A DNA stretch of 48,220 bases from an uncultured Pseudomonadota bacterium (GTDB lineage Bacteria; Pseudomonadota; Alphaproteobacteria; RF32; CAG-239), in the NCBI GenBank assembly GCA_949286215.1, contig CASDYX010000011.1, positions 1 to 48,220 on the forward strand. The letters run 5' to 3'. The translations under genes and the position numbers were made by a program. The notes under the pieces are model-generated. The model made no database searches. It was not told the origin of the DNA and saw nothing but the letters and a program-made list of their open reading frames with translations. Every line of letters begins with the position of its first letter. Position 1 is the first letter of the stretch. This document shows positions 26,436 through 34,726 of the stretch, piece after piece.

Positions 26436-27059
26436 ATGACTATGCCAACCATGCAAGAAGCTCTGAAACTTTTTGAACAAATCTTAAAACAGCGCTGTGA
26501 GCAGTCCTCACGTTTTGAAATAGGTATAGCTAAAAACTTCAGAATTCACTCTGCGATGGTGGCTGTTTGCGCCGAAATGATAGCCTCACGTATCCCTGAA
26601 ATTGATGGTCAAAAAGCCTATATCATGGGATTGTTTCATGACTACGGCAAACTCACCTATGACTATGAACGCTCAGATAAATTTCATGGCTTAGAGGGGT
26701 ATAAGGCGCTAAACAAACTAGGTTATGATGAGTTGGCGCGTATCTGTTTGACGCATACTTTTTATGAGCAAGAGCTCAATATAAAAGAATATGCTTCATA
26801 CAATCCCTCAGAAATGAGAAAATGTCGTAAACTAATACAAGAAGTTCCTTTTGATGATTACGACCGCCTAATTCAACTTTGTGACAGACTATCAATCGGT
26901 GTTAACTATAATCTCAAAGAGCGGATGAAATATCTGCAAAATACTTATAAAATTCCGACAGTGTTGTTAAAGAAAAAATATCGCGAAGCTCTAAAACTAA
27001 AAAGCTATTTTGATGCCAAATGCGGCTGCGATATTTATAAACTTCTCGGAGTAAATTAA
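26436..27059 (+). CDS. HD-domain protein A of a tandem triplet
   Basis: Predicted metal-dependent phosphohydrolase of 207 residues; substrate unknown. The metal ligands of the HD fold can be traced: His in FRIHSAM near residue 36, the HD pair in GLFHDYGK near 68, further His in KFHGLEGY and CLTHTFYE, and Asp in DDYDRLIQLCD near 150. It ends with a Cys-rich signature, DAKCGCDIYKLLGV, shared with the two following proteins. AGAGGTGAG precedes the ATG. It starts three bases after mnmG, so it is transcribed with it. Confidence 0.8.
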   Translation: MTMPTMQEALKLFEQILKQRCEQSSRFEIGIAKNFRIHSAMVAVCAEMIASRIPEIDGQKAYIMGLFHDYGKLTYDYERSDKFHGLEGYKALNKLGYDELARICLTHTFYEQELNIKEYASYNPSEMRKCRKLIQEVPFDDYDRLIQLCDRLSIGVNYNLKERMKYLQNTYKIPTVLLKKKYREALKLKSYFDAKCGCDIYKLLGVN

Positions 27060-27060
27060 A

Positions 27061-27681
27061 ATGTCTTATCCCGATGTAAAAACGGCAGAAGAATTTTTTG
27101 AATATGTCATTAAAGAACGTAATTCAAGCCCCTGCCCTTTTTTACCGGAATGGGAAAGGACATATAGAGAACACTGTAATAAAGTTGCAAAAAACGCCCA
27201 AAAAATAGCCTCTCTCACACCAGATATGAACCCTGAGCTTTGTTTTGTAATGGGATTGCTGCACGACTGTGGCCGTATCAAAGATGAAAAAGCCGAAAAC
27301 AGACATCATGGTTGGGTTGGTTATCAATTAATGAGCTCAAAAGGTTGGAATGATATTGCCCGAATTTGTATCACTCATAATTTTTATGAAAAAGAATTTG
27401 ATATAAATAACTATCCTATAATAAACGACGATGTTGTTTCCTGCCAAAAGTTTTTATCTCAAATCAAGTACAATGACTATGATTATTTAATGCAGTTGAC
27501 GGACGTTTTGAATGATATGGGAAGAGATTGCACCATAGAATATCGATTTTCTTCATTAGCTGAACGCTACCCCATAAAACAAGAGCAGATGGCTCATTTT
27601 GCAAACATTATTAAAACCCGATTGTCTTATTTTAATGCAAAATGCAACTGTGATATTTATGAATTATTGGGAATAAAATGA
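27061..27681 (+). CDS. HD-domain protein B of a tandem triplet
   Basis: A 206-residue paralogue of its two neighbours. The HD pair lies in GLLHDCGRI near residue 70, preceded by His in REHCNKV near 37 and followed by RHHGWVGY, CITHNFYE and the Asp segment NDYDYLMQLTD near 150. The C terminus repeats the shared end, NAKCNCDIYELLGI. It differs most from A and C in the first 35 residues. One base lies between the stop of A and this ATG, and its last codons overlap the ATG of C by ATGA, pointing to a single transcript. Confidence 0.8.
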   Translation: MSYPDVKTAEEFFEYVIKERNSSPCPFLPEWERTYREHCNKVAKNAQKIASLTPDMNPELCFVMGLLHDCGRIKDEKAENRHHGWVGYQLMSSKGWNDIARICITHNFYEKEFDINNYPIINDDVVSCQKFLSQIKYNDYDYLMQLTDVLNDMGRDCTIEYRFSSLAERYPIKQEQMAHFANIIKTRLSYFNAKCNCDIYELLGIK

Positions 27682-28298
27682 TGAACTATCCAACAAAAGA
27701 GCAAGCAGAAAAAATTTGGCAAGATGGCATAGATTATTCTAGGGAACACCATACCAAAAGCCCGCAAATTGATAAAGAATATATTTTTCACACACGTGGC
27801 GTTGCAGAATTTTCCGCTCTTCTGGCAAAAAAGATGGGGTTAAATCAAGATAAAGCTTATGTCCTTGGCCTCCTCCATGATTATGGTAAAAGGATTGATG
27901 AAAAGCGCTCAGATAAATTTCACGGAATAGTTGGCTATGAAGATTTAATGGAATATGGCTATCCTGATGTTGCAAAAATCTGTTTAACACATACTTTTAA
28001 TGAAAAGACTTTTCATAACGAAGAATATTCATATCCATCGCATTGGTTAGATGAATGCCGGCAATTACTAAGTAATATTACTTATGATGACTATGATAGA
28101 ATAGTTCAGTATGCCGATATGTTTTTTGAAGGAATGAATATCACATCATTAGAAAATCGCATAGCTGGAATAACTCAAAGATATAAGCTAAATAAAACTC
28201 AAGAACAATCACTTTCGAACGGTGTATTTAAACTTAAAAAATACATAGATGACAAATGTGGTTGCGATAGTTATGAGATTTTAGGGATAAAAAGATGA
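27678..28298 (+). CDS. HD-domain protein C of a tandem triplet
   Basis: A 206-residue third paralogue. His in FHTRGVAEF near residue 38 is followed by the HD pair in GLLHDYGKRID near 71, KFHGIVGY, CLTHTFNE and the Asp segment DDYDRIVQYAD near 150, so the metal-binding set looks complete. The C terminus reads DDKCGCDSYEILGI. It overlaps gene B by four bases at its start and the PHP gene by ATGA at its end. A degenerate copy of the ACACYGTATTTAAA element lies in its 3' part. Confidence 0.8.
   Translation: MMNYPTKEQAEKIWQDGIDYSREHHTKSPQIDKEYIFHTRGVAEFSALLAKKMGLNQDKAYVLGLLHDYGKRIDEKRSDKFHGIVGYEDLMEYGYPDVAKICLTHTFNEKTFHNEEYSYPSHWLDECRQLLSNITYDDYDRIVQYADMFFEGMNITSLENRIAGITQRYKLNKTQEQSLSNGVFKLKKYIDDKCGCDSYEILGIKR
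28219..28232 (+). repeat. ACACYGTATTTAAA element, copy 5 (degenerate)
   Basis: ACGGTGTATTTAAA, two mismatches, in HD gene C, read as Gly-Val-Phe-Lys-Leu. The following CTT also matches the mnmE copies. Confidence 0.4.
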
Positions 28299-29095
28299 TA
28301 CAAAATTTTTCTCTTCACACGCATACAACATTTTCTGATGGCACAAATTCCATTTCGGAAATGGTTGCCCAAGCCAAAAAATTGGGCTGGAGAGCTATTG
28401 GAATTAGCGATCACTTGAGCATACATCCAACTTTGACCAAAGGATATACCTATTTTTCATCATTTAAGGAGGCTCTAGAGCCGGTAAAAAAGCATATTGC
28501 CGCCATAAGACAAGTTGGTGAAGAAAATCCCGAAATTAAAGTTTATGCCGGTTTTGAGGTTGATTATTTTCCGATTCCGGGTTGGATGGATGAGTTTAGA
28601 GAATTTAAGCAAAAGATAGATGTTGATTATCTCATAAACGGCAATCACCAAGTAACCAATGAAGATGGAACAGAGGTTTATGAGATTTATCATTTTCAGA
28701 GATATGGCTTATCTGAAGCACAAAATAAAGAGCTTTTTCGCAACCATTTTAATAATATTCGTAAAGCTGTTGAGAGTGGTGAATTTACCTTTTTAGCCCA
28801 TATAGACTTTGCCCGTTGGAGTGGGGTTATTGATAAATTTGATTTTACGAAGGAAATTAAAGGAATCGTAACCGCACTAAAAGCACAAAAAATGCCGACT
28901 GAAATTAATACTAAAGGCAAAAACTCTATCGGTTCGTTCTACCCTGCCCGCTGGATTATTGAAGATTTGGTAAAAAACGGCATTCCTCTGGTCATAAGTG
29001 ATGACGCACATTCTGTTTCACAGCTTGGGCAATATTTTAATGAGGCAGAAGATTTATTAGCACAATTAAGCACTGCAAAACGCTGGTCTTTATAA
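28295..29095 (+). CDS. PHP-domain phosphoesterase, histidinol-phosphatase-like
   Basis: Predicted metal-dependent phosphatase of 266 residues. It begins with the PHP motif SLHTHTTFSDGTNS, then ISDHLSIHP near residue 40, the ligand Glu in AGFEVDYF near 90, His in NGNHQV near 115, LAHIDFARW near 168 and the closing SDDAHS near 233. The order fits the HisK/HisJ type of histidinol phosphatase, but no other histidine-synthesis gene is in the window, so another phosphoester substrate is equally possible. Overlap with HD gene C shows co-transcription. Confidence 0.8.
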   Translation: MIQNFSLHTHTTFSDGTNSISEMVAQAKKLGWRAIGISDHLSIHPTLTKGYTYFSSFKEALEPVKKHIAAIRQVGEENPEIKVYAGFEVDYFPIPGWMDEFREFKQKIDVDYLINGNHQVTNEDGTEVYEIYHFQRYGLSEAQNKELFRNHFNNIRKAVESGEFTFLAHIDFARWSGVIDKFDFTKEIKGIVTALKAQKMPTEINTKGKNSIGSFYPARWIIEDLVKNGIPLVISDDAHSVSQLGQYFNEAEDLLAQLSTAKRWSL

Positions 29096-29099
29096 CAAA

Positions 29100-29113
29100 A
29101 CACTGTATTTAAA
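29100..29113 (+). repeat. ACACYGTATTTAAA element, copy 6 (intergenic)
   Basis: Exact ACACTGTATTTAAA four bases after the PHP stop codon, outside any coding region. The rest of this 160-base gap before rsmG is AT-rich with no clear promoter or hairpin. Confidence 0.55.
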
Positions 29114-29255
29114 AATATTAAAATATTAAGATATAGATTCAATATAGATAGTTATCTGATTGAATTTAAAATAATTTTAAAATTGCTCAAATAATGTGTT
29201 TATAACTCGTATAAAAATCTTTTAAATTTTTTATAAAAAATATATAAATTTTTGT

Positions 29256-29882
29256 ATGGAAAACGAAATGCAAAAATATGATGTTTCACGTGAAACATTG
29301 CTCAAGTTAAGAGCTTATGAAGCCTCTCTGCAAGAGTGGCAAAATAAGTTTAACTTGGTAAGCAAATCCTCATTAGAGGATGCGTGGAATCGTCACTTTA
29401 TCGACTCGATGCAACTCTTTAAATATATTCCTCAATCAGCGCAAATTCTTTATGACTTTGGGTCTGGTGCTGGCTTTCCCGGAATGGTGTTGGCAATTAT
29501 GGCTGCAGAAAAAACACCGTATTTAAAAGTGAGCTTGATTGAAAGTATTGGAAAGAAAACACTGTATTTAAAACATGTGTCTGAAATTTGTTCCGTAAAT
29601 GTTGAAATTCTCAATCAAAGAATCGAATCGCTTCCCAAAAACAAAGTTGATGTTGTTACTTCTCGAGCGATGACATCTTTGAAAGATTTGTTGGAATATA
29701 CATATCCATTTTGTAAAAAAGATACGGTATGCATTTTCCCTAAAGGTAAAAAGCATCAAGAAGAAATTGATGAGGCCAAAAAACATTGGCGTTTTGAATG
29801 TCAAATTCACCCGAGCGAAACTTCGTCAGAGGGTGTCATTTTAGTCATAACCAAATTAGCAAAACTTAAAGGAGTTAAATAA
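29256..29882 (+). CDS. rsmG: 16S rRNA (guanine527-N7) methyltransferase RsmG (GidB)
   Basis: Methylates G527 of 16S rRNA. The 208 residues comprise an N-terminal helical part with VSRETLLKLRAYEASLQEWQ and KFNLVSKSS near residue 25-45, the SAM loop DFGSGAGFPGMVLA near 70, and TSRAMTSLKDL near 135. A parS palindrome overlaps codons 9-14, and two ACACYGTATTTAAA copies lie at codons ~87-106. The ribosome site before ATG 29256 is weak; a Met four codons further in is an alternative start. The stop codon overlaps the parA ATG by one base. Confidence 0.93.
   Translation: MENEMQKYDVSRETLLKLRAYEASLQEWQNKFNLVSKSSLEDAWNRHFIDSMQLFKYIPQSAQILYDFGSGAGFPGMVLAIMAAEKTPYLKVSLIESIGKKTLYLKHVSEICSVNVEILNQRIESLPKNKVDVVTSRAMTSLKDLLEYTYPFCKKDTVCIFPKGKKHQEEIDEAKKHWRFECQIHPSETSSEGVILVITKLAKLKGVK
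29282..29297. promoter_or_regulatory. parS: parS centromere site 2
   Basis: TGTTTCACGTGAAACA, identical to site 1, at the 5' end of rsmG and 600 bases before parA. Confidence 0.93.
29514..29527 (+). repeat. ACACYGTATTTAAA element, copy 7
   Basis: ACACCGTATTTAAA in rsmG, read as Thr-Pro-Tyr-Leu-Lys, 45 bases before copy 8. Confidence 0.55.
29559..29572 (+). repeat. ACACYGTATTTAAA element, copy 8
   Basis: Exact ACACTGTATTTAAA in rsmG, read as Thr-Leu-Tyr-Leu-Lys. Confidence 0.55.
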
Positions 29883-30661
29883 TGCCAAGAATTATTGCCA
29901 TTGCCAACCGTAAAGGCGGAGTTGGTAAAACGACCACGACGGTAAATGTTGCAACAGCTATGGCTGCCGCCGGAAAGAAAGTACTGGTAGTTGATTTGGA
30001 TCCGCAAGGAAACGCCACCACCTCAATGGGTATTAATAAGAGTGGACGTATGGCTTCTTCTTATGAGGTTTTGCTTGGCGAAAAAAGAATTTCTGAGGCG
30101 GTTGTCTGGACTGAGATTCCAAACTTTTCTCTCGTACCATCTTCGCCTGATTTGGCAGGTGCCGAGGTTGAATTGGTAGAAATTGACAATCGTGAATTTG
30201 CTCTAAAAAAAGCTCTGCAAAGAGACGCTGTTAATTATGACTATATTTTAATAGATTGCCCGCCTTCATTGAGTTTGGTCACAATTAATGCGCTTGTTGC
30301 TGCCGATGCCGTTATCGTGCCTTTGCAATGCGAGTTTTTAGCACTTGAGGGTATTACCGATTTAATTCGCAACATCAACCAAATCAAAAAGAAATTTAAC
30401 CCGAAACTTGAATTACAAGGTGTCGTTCTCACCATGTATGATAAGCGCAACAATTTAACGCAAATGGTTGAAGATGATGTTAGAAGTTTCTTTGGTAAAA
30501 AGGTTTATCAAACTGTTATTCCGCGGAATGTCAGAATTTCAGAAGCTCCATCGCATGGCAAACCGGTTTTGATTTATGACTTCAAATGCCCCGGCTCCCA
30601 AGCTTATATTAGTTTAACCGGCGAAGTATTGAAAAGAGAGAAGGAATTAATGGCATGCTAG
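29882..30661 (+). CDS. parA: Chromosome partitioning ATPase ParA
   Basis: Walker-type ATPase that moves ParB-bound origins to the cell pole. The 259 residues show the deviant P-loop RKGGVGKTTTTVN near residue 9, the Walker A' segment VDLDPQGNATTS near 38 and ILIDCPPSLS near 123. It is a short chromosomal ParA without the N-terminal HTH of plasmid forms. AAAGGAG at 29868-29874 gives strong initiation. It overlaps parB by seven bases. Confidence 0.96.
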   Translation: MPRIIAIANRKGGVGKTTTTVNVATAMAAAGKKVLVVDLDPQGNATTSMGINKSGRMASSYEVLLGEKRISEAVVWTEIPNFSLVPSSPDLAGAEVELVEIDNREFALKKALQRDAVNYDYILIDCPPSLSLVTINALVAADAVIVPLQCEFLALEGITDLIRNINQIKKKFNPKLELQGVVLTMYDKRNNLTQMVEDDVRSFFGKKVYQTVIPRNVRISEAPSHGKPVLIYDFKCPGSQAYISLTGEVLKREKELMAC

Positions 30662-31689
30662 AAGAAGAAAAAGAAATTGGTAAAATGCTGAATAATATTG
30701 AAACATCAGACAACCATTCTCACAAGCGTAAAAGTTTGGGACGCGGACTTGGCGCTCTGTTGGGAGATGATGATTTTGATGTAAATGAGAACGAAGATTT
30801 ATCATCCCTTGCTCCGAATTTATCTGGCTCAAACTTGGTGGATATAGATTTACTCCAACCCGGAAAATTTCAACCTCGTACGGAGTTTGACGAAGAGGCG
30901 CTACAATCTCTTGCCGATTCCATTAAAGAAAAAGGTGTTTTACAACCATTATTGGTTCGTCGTTCGGGAATAGGGTTTGAAATCATTGCTGGTGAACGCC
31001 GTTGGCGTGCATCAAAATTGGCAGGACTTGACAAAGTTCCGGTCATAGAAAAAGACTTATCTGATAAAGAAGTCTTAGAGGTGGCTTTAGTTGAAAACTT
31101 GTTAAGAGAAAATCTGTCGGCAATAGAAGAGGCGGAAGGATTACAAAGATTAATCGACGAGTTTGCTCATACGCAAGAAGCTTTGTCGCAAATCATTGGT
31201 AAATCCAGAAGCCATATTGCAAATACGCTGCGTTTGCTTAATCTTCCGGAAAAAGTACAACATCTGGTAAAAGAAGGCAAATTGAGCGCAGGTCATGCCA
31301 GAGCTTTGGTTGGATTGGAAAATGCCGAAGCCCTGGCAAACCAAATAATATCGAAAGACTTGAGTGTGCGTCAGGTTGAGGAGTTGGTTGCCAAACAAAA
31401 AGAGGGCAAAAAAGAGCCTCAAGCTAAAACACCCAAAGATAATGACTTGGTGGACATAGAAAAAGACTTAAACAAAAATCTTGGTCTAAGAATCAAAATA
31501 TCACCAAGCAAACAAGGCGGCGGTAAGGTTGTATTGCAATATGCCTCTCCGGCCGAATTGGATATGATTATAGATATTTTGGAACAAAAGAGGTCGAGTG
31601 AGCGTCACAGTCTAGGCTTTCAGCCATCAGAACCTGTCGCTCTGACACAAGATTCCAATGAAAAATTTTCAATTAAGGTTATAGATTAG
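30655..31689 (+). CDS. parB: Chromosome partitioning protein ParB
   Basis: CTP-dependent clamp that loads at parS and spreads. The 344 residues comprise an N-terminal ParA-contact segment with KSLGRGLGALLGD near residue 25, the ParB/CTPase domain with PGKFQPRTEFD near 70 and GERRWRASKLAG near 113, a helix-turn-helix (~165-190, with IIGKSRSHIANTLRLL), and a C-terminal dimerisation domain after a charged linker. Its two targets lie in the same window, at 26120 and 29282. Confidence 0.96.
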   Translation: MLEEEKEIGKMLNNIETSDNHSHKRKSLGRGLGALLGDDDFDVNENEDLSSLAPNLSGSNLVDIDLLQPGKFQPRTEFDEEALQSLADSIKEKGVLQPLLVRRSGIGFEIIAGERRWRASKLAGLDKVPVIEKDLSDKEVLEVALVENLLRENLSAIEEAEGLQRLIDEFAHTQEALSQIIGKSRSHIANTLRLLNLPEKVQHLVKEGKLSAGHARALVGLENAEALANQIISKDLSVRQVEELVAKQKEGKKEPQAKTPKDNDLVDIEKDLNKNLGLRIKISPSKQGGGKVVLQYASPAELDMIIDILEQKRSSERHSLGFQPSEPVALTQDSNEKFSIKVID

Positions 31690-31710
31690 TATAACTTATT
31701 GAAATTTAAT

Positions 31711-31742
31711 AAAAAAAGCGGGAGATTTGCTCCCGTTTTTTT
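31711..31742 (+). terminator. Terminator after parB
   Basis: CGGGAG and CTCCCG pair around a 5-base loop and a T run follows. It ends the mnmG-HD-PHP-rsmG-parAB block. Confidence 0.85.
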
Positions 31743-31968
31743 GTACGTCTCGAAAAATGAGCAACGAGGGTGTAATTTAAATTTTTTTAATAAAGCATAC
31801 ATAAAAAAGAGAAAACCCTCTGTACGGGCAAAAAATCAGGCTTAAAATCAAAATTAGTGAAAAAGGCAAAAACTAACGATATCTTTACGAAAAGATGATA
31901 AAAATATAATAGATTTTTAAGAAGAGATATGTTCTAATAAAGCAAATTTAACTTGAGGGAAGAGAAAG
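31743..31968. other. Gene-free interval before the nuclease gene
   Basis: About 225 AT-rich bases. A TATAAT at 31905-31910 could be the -10 of the promoter for the following gene; the -35 is weak. GAGGGT near 31767 and ACCCTC near 31826 are complementary but 50 bases apart. No ORF or RNA gene was recognised. Confidence 0.4.
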
Positions 31969-32967
31969 ATGCTGTTTCTGAAAAAGTTTTTATGGGGAAT
32001 GGGTGCGCTGATAATGATTTTAGTCGGCGGTAGCGGAACTCAAAGCAGTAATCTGGTATTGCAAGGTGGCGGTTTTATCGGTTTAATCATCGGTCTTGTT
32101 GCTTTGTACATTTTTACCAAAATGGCCTGGCGCGCCATGGGGTGTATTCCTTCTTTTATTGCTGTAATTGGTGTTATAGCTTTTATTCTTTATGCTATTG
32201 GTGCGTTTAAGGACGGTATCAACGGCGTTGGTCAAAATTTACAAAGCTTTTTAGGACGTTCTCAAAATTTTGCCATGTCAGGTCAAGGACAGGCCCCTCA
32301 AGCAAATGCTCAAGTTCAGCTTTTGGATGGGGAATTACCGCCTTTAGGAGAAAATTTCAATTCTCAACCGGCTAAGAATCAACCCGCTCCGGCACAAGAA
32401 CCTCAAGTTAGCTCTTTCCAACAATTTATGAATGCCATTGGAGGAGGGGCTCAATCTGCTCCTCAAAATCAAGGGATTGATATGAATGCTTTGCCGACAT
32501 TTAGAAGTTCGGCCAAGGTTATGAATGGCGATACCTTGCAAATCCAAGGTCGTTATTTCAAATTATATGGTATTGATGCACCTGAAATCAGCCAAACCTG
32601 TGCCGATAAGAGCGGTCGTTCATATAATTGCGGTCGTCAGGCAGCTTTGTGGCTTAAGGGCTGGATAGGGGATAATCCTTTAACTTGCCACATTATGCAA
32701 CAAGACGAAAAGGGCAATATGGTCGGAACTTGTTCTTTAGGACGATATGACTTAGGCGCCGCATTGGTTAATGCCGGATGGGCGGTTGCTTACACCAAAT
32801 ATACGGATATTTATATGCCGTATCAGCAACAAGCTCAAAGAAACGGTCATGGTCTCTGGCAAGGCAAATTCTATATGCCCGAAGACTGGCGTGCACTTCA
32901 GGCTCAAAAACCAAAAATCAAAATAATCAAGCCTAAAAAACGTCGTGATAATGTATTTGGAATATAA
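31969..32967 (+). CDS. Membrane-anchored SNase-like nuclease
   Basis: The 332-residue protein has three hydrophobic segments in the first ~85 residues and a Gln/Pro/Ala-rich linker (~100-175). A staphylococcal-nuclease/thermonuclease domain follows (~178-305) with VMNGDTLQIQG, KLYGIDAPE, and a later LVNAGWAVAY. The catalytic Asp and Arg of the SNase active site look partly kept (IDAPE Asp present; the Arg partner is uncertain). Two Cys pairs (SQTCADKSGRSYNC) may form a disulfide if the domain faces the periplasm. A basic tail ends the protein. Role unknown; degradation of external or periplasmic nucleic acid is plausible. Confidence 0.8.
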   Translation: MLFLKKFLWGMGALIMILVGGSGTQSSNLVLQGGGFIGLIIGLVALYIFTKMAWRAMGCIPSFIAVIGVIAFILYAIGAFKDGINGVGQNLQSFLGRSQNFAMSGQGQAPQANAQVQLLDGELPPLGENFNSQPAKNQPAPAQEPQVSSFQQFMNAIGGGAQSAPQNQGIDMNALPTFRSSAKVMNGDTLQIQGRYFKLYGIDAPEISQTCADKSGRSYNCGRQAALWLKGWIGDNPLTCHIMQQDEKGNMVGTCSLGRYDLGAALVNAGWAVAYTKYTDIYMPYQQQAQRNGHGLWQGKFYMPEDWRALQAQKPKIKIIKPKKRRDNVFGI

Positions 32968-32970
32968 AAA

Positions 32971-33417
32971 ATGACAGACTTTATCTGCCCGAATATTGAA
33001 GCCACCGAGAAATTGGCACAAAAATTTGCAGCGCTTGCCAAACCGGGAGATGTCTTTGCTTTGTTTGGCACTTTGGGTATGGGTAAATCGGTTTTTGCTC
33101 GCGCATTCATCCAGAGTTTAACAGCAGCCGAAGAAGTACCGAGCCCAACCTTTACTTTGTTGCAAACTTATGATGCGCCGGACTTTGAAATATATCATTA
33201 CGATTTATATCGCCTCAAATCAGCCGAAGAGATATTTGAGCTGAATATGGAGGAGGCAATGGCTTGCGGCGTATGTTTGATTGAGTGGCCGGAAAAAATG
33301 GGTGGATATTTACCTCGCAAATGCATAAAAATAAATATCACGCCTTATGGGAATGGTCGCAAGATAACACTCGAGAGCAAAGATGAGCAACGTCTTGCGC
33401 GCTTTAGCTCTTTATAA
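32971..33417 (+). CDS. tsaE: tRNA threonylcarbamoyladenosine ATPase TsaE
   Basis: ATPase that drives the TsaBD complex in t6A37 synthesis. The 148-residue P-loop protein has GTLGMGKSVFARA near residue 32, the family signature VPSPTFTLLQTYD near 55, IYHYDLYRL near 75 and CLIEWPEK near 105. It lies three bases after the nuclease gene and ten bases before hprK, so the three probably form one transcript. Confidence 0.92.
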   Translation: MTDFICPNIEATEKLAQKFAALAKPGDVFALFGTLGMGKSVFARAFIQSLTAAEEVPSPTFTLLQTYDAPDFEIYHYDLYRLKSAEEIFELNMEEAMACGVCLIEWPEKMGGYLPRKCIKINITPYGNGRKITLESKDEQRLARFSSL

Positions 33418-33426
33418 GGTTTGATG

Positions 33427-33846
33427 ATGGAAAATATATACGCAACCTGTCTTGAGCTAAACCATAAAGGAATACTCCTCATAGGTCCTTCAGGGAGCGG
33501 CAAATCTGACTTAGCCTTGCGTTTAATCAAAGAAAAAAATGCCAATCTCATCTCTGATGATAGAACAAATATTGAGCTTGTTTCAGACTCAATTATTGCC
33601 ACTTGCCCGCAAACAATTCAGGGCTTGCTTGAGGTGAGGGGAATAGGCATTGTTAAAATACCTCATAAAGAACAAACCAAAATCTCCTTAGCCATTGAAT
33701 TAACTAACAATTTAGAAGAAATAGAACGCCTGCCTCAAGACGAAACAACAACGCTTTTAGGTGTTGAGATAAAAAAAATTCGCCTCTATCCGTTTGAATT
33801 ATCTGCAGTTCATAAAGTTGCTTTGGCTTGTGATGAAAATTCATAA
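33427..33846 (+). CDS. hprK: Short HPr kinase/phosphorylase-like protein
   Basis: About 139 residues equal to the C-terminal catalytic half of HprK, as in other alphaproteobacteria. The P-loop GPSGSGKSDLALRL lies near residue 19, LISDDRTNI near 39 with the catalytic Asp pair, and LLEVRGIGIVKI near 68 is the family signature. The N-terminal domain of Firmicutes HprK is absent. It would phosphorylate the PTS protein HPr, whose gene is not here. Three codons upstream (TTG 33421, ATG 33424, ATG 33427) could start it; AAGG at 33416-33419 best fits ATG 33427. Confidence 0.85.
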   Translation: MENIYATCLELNHKGILLIGPSGSGKSDLALRLIKEKNANLISDDRTNIELVSDSIIATCPQTIQGLLEVRGIGIVKIPHKEQTKISLAIELTNNLEEIERLPQDETTTLLGVEIKKIRLYPFELSAVHKVALACDENS

Positions 33847-33916
33847 GTTGGTTGATTTTTAAGAGCATAGGCTCTAATATACCTAAAATTCTAACTTTAT
33901 TAATGAAAGAAAGATA

Positions 33917-34708
33917 ATGCTGGGCAAAATCATCGAAAATTCATTACGTAAACTGGGAAAACCGCTGGTTTCCTTTATCTTTAGACTAGGGCAACTATCG
34001 CAATTTATTGCACAATCTCTGTATCACACCGTAACACCGCCGTTTTACCTGCGTTTGGTAGGACGCCAACTGATGGATATAGGCTTCTATTCTTTGCCTG
34101 TTGTTGCGCTCACCACAATTTTTGCCGGTATGGTTATTGCACTGCAAACCTATTCCGGTTTTTCAAGCTACGGAGCGGAAAGTGCTGTTGCTCAAGTTGT
34201 TTTGATTGCCGTTACCCGTGAGTTAGCACCGGTATTTTGCGGTCTGATGGTTGCCGGTAGAATTGGTGCCGCCATGGCTGCTGAAATCGGAACCATGCGC
34301 GTTACTGAACAAATTGATGCTTTGGTTACCTTGTCCACCAACCCGTTCAAGTACTTGGTAGCCCCAAGACTTTTGGCTGGTGTCATTGTTTTGCCTTTAT
34401 TGGTTTTAATCGGTGATATTATCGGTATTTTCGGAGGTTACGTTGTTGCTATCTATCAATTAGGTTTCAACCCGGCCAACTACATCAACTCCACCATCAA
34501 CGAGTTGCAATCCATTGATATTATGATTGGTGTTACCAAAGGAGCTGTCTTTGGCTTTATCATTTCTTTGATGGGTTGCTATAATGGTTACAAGTCAAAA
34601 GGTGGCGCTCAAGGCGTCGGTGATGCAACCACCAATGCTGTTGTTGCCTCCTCGATTTTGATTTTAATCTTCAACTACATCATCACCGGTATGTTCTTTA
34701 CCAAATAA
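33917..34708 (+). CDS. mlaE: Lipid transport ABC permease MlaE
   Basis: Inner-membrane permease of the MCE-type system that moves phospholipids between the outer and inner membranes. The 263 residues contain about five membrane segments and the family signatures VVALTTIFAGMVIALQ near residue 65 and PVFCGLMVAGRIGAAMAAEIGTM near 105. It is followed 18 bases later by the ATPase mlaF. The periplasmic lipid-binding gene mlaD, normally next, is not in the window. Confidence 0.92.
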   Translation: MLGKIIENSLRKLGKPLVSFIFRLGQLSQFIAQSLYHTVTPPFYLRLVGRQLMDIGFYSLPVVALTTIFAGMVIALQTYSGFSSYGAESAVAQVVLIAVTRELAPVFCGLMVAGRIGAAMAAEIGTMRVTEQIDALVTLSTNPFKYLVAPRLLAGVIVLPLLVLIGDIIGIFGGYVVAIYQLGFNPANYINSTINELQSIDIMIGVTKGAVFGFIISLMGCYNGYKSKGGAQGVGDATTNAVVASSILILIFNYIITGMFFTK

Positions 34709-34726
34709 GAGCGAGGAGAAAAGACT

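Noticed and set aside
26436..28298. HD proteins as a CRISPR-Cas or toxin-antitoxin component
   Set aside because: No Cas helicase, repeats, toxin or antitoxin gene accompanies them, and the context is tRNA modification and partition genes.
31765..31832. GAGGGT and ACCCTC as a terminator or riboswitch stem
   Set aside because: The arms are six bases and more than 50 bases apart in AT-rich DNA, with no T run or conserved RNA motif.
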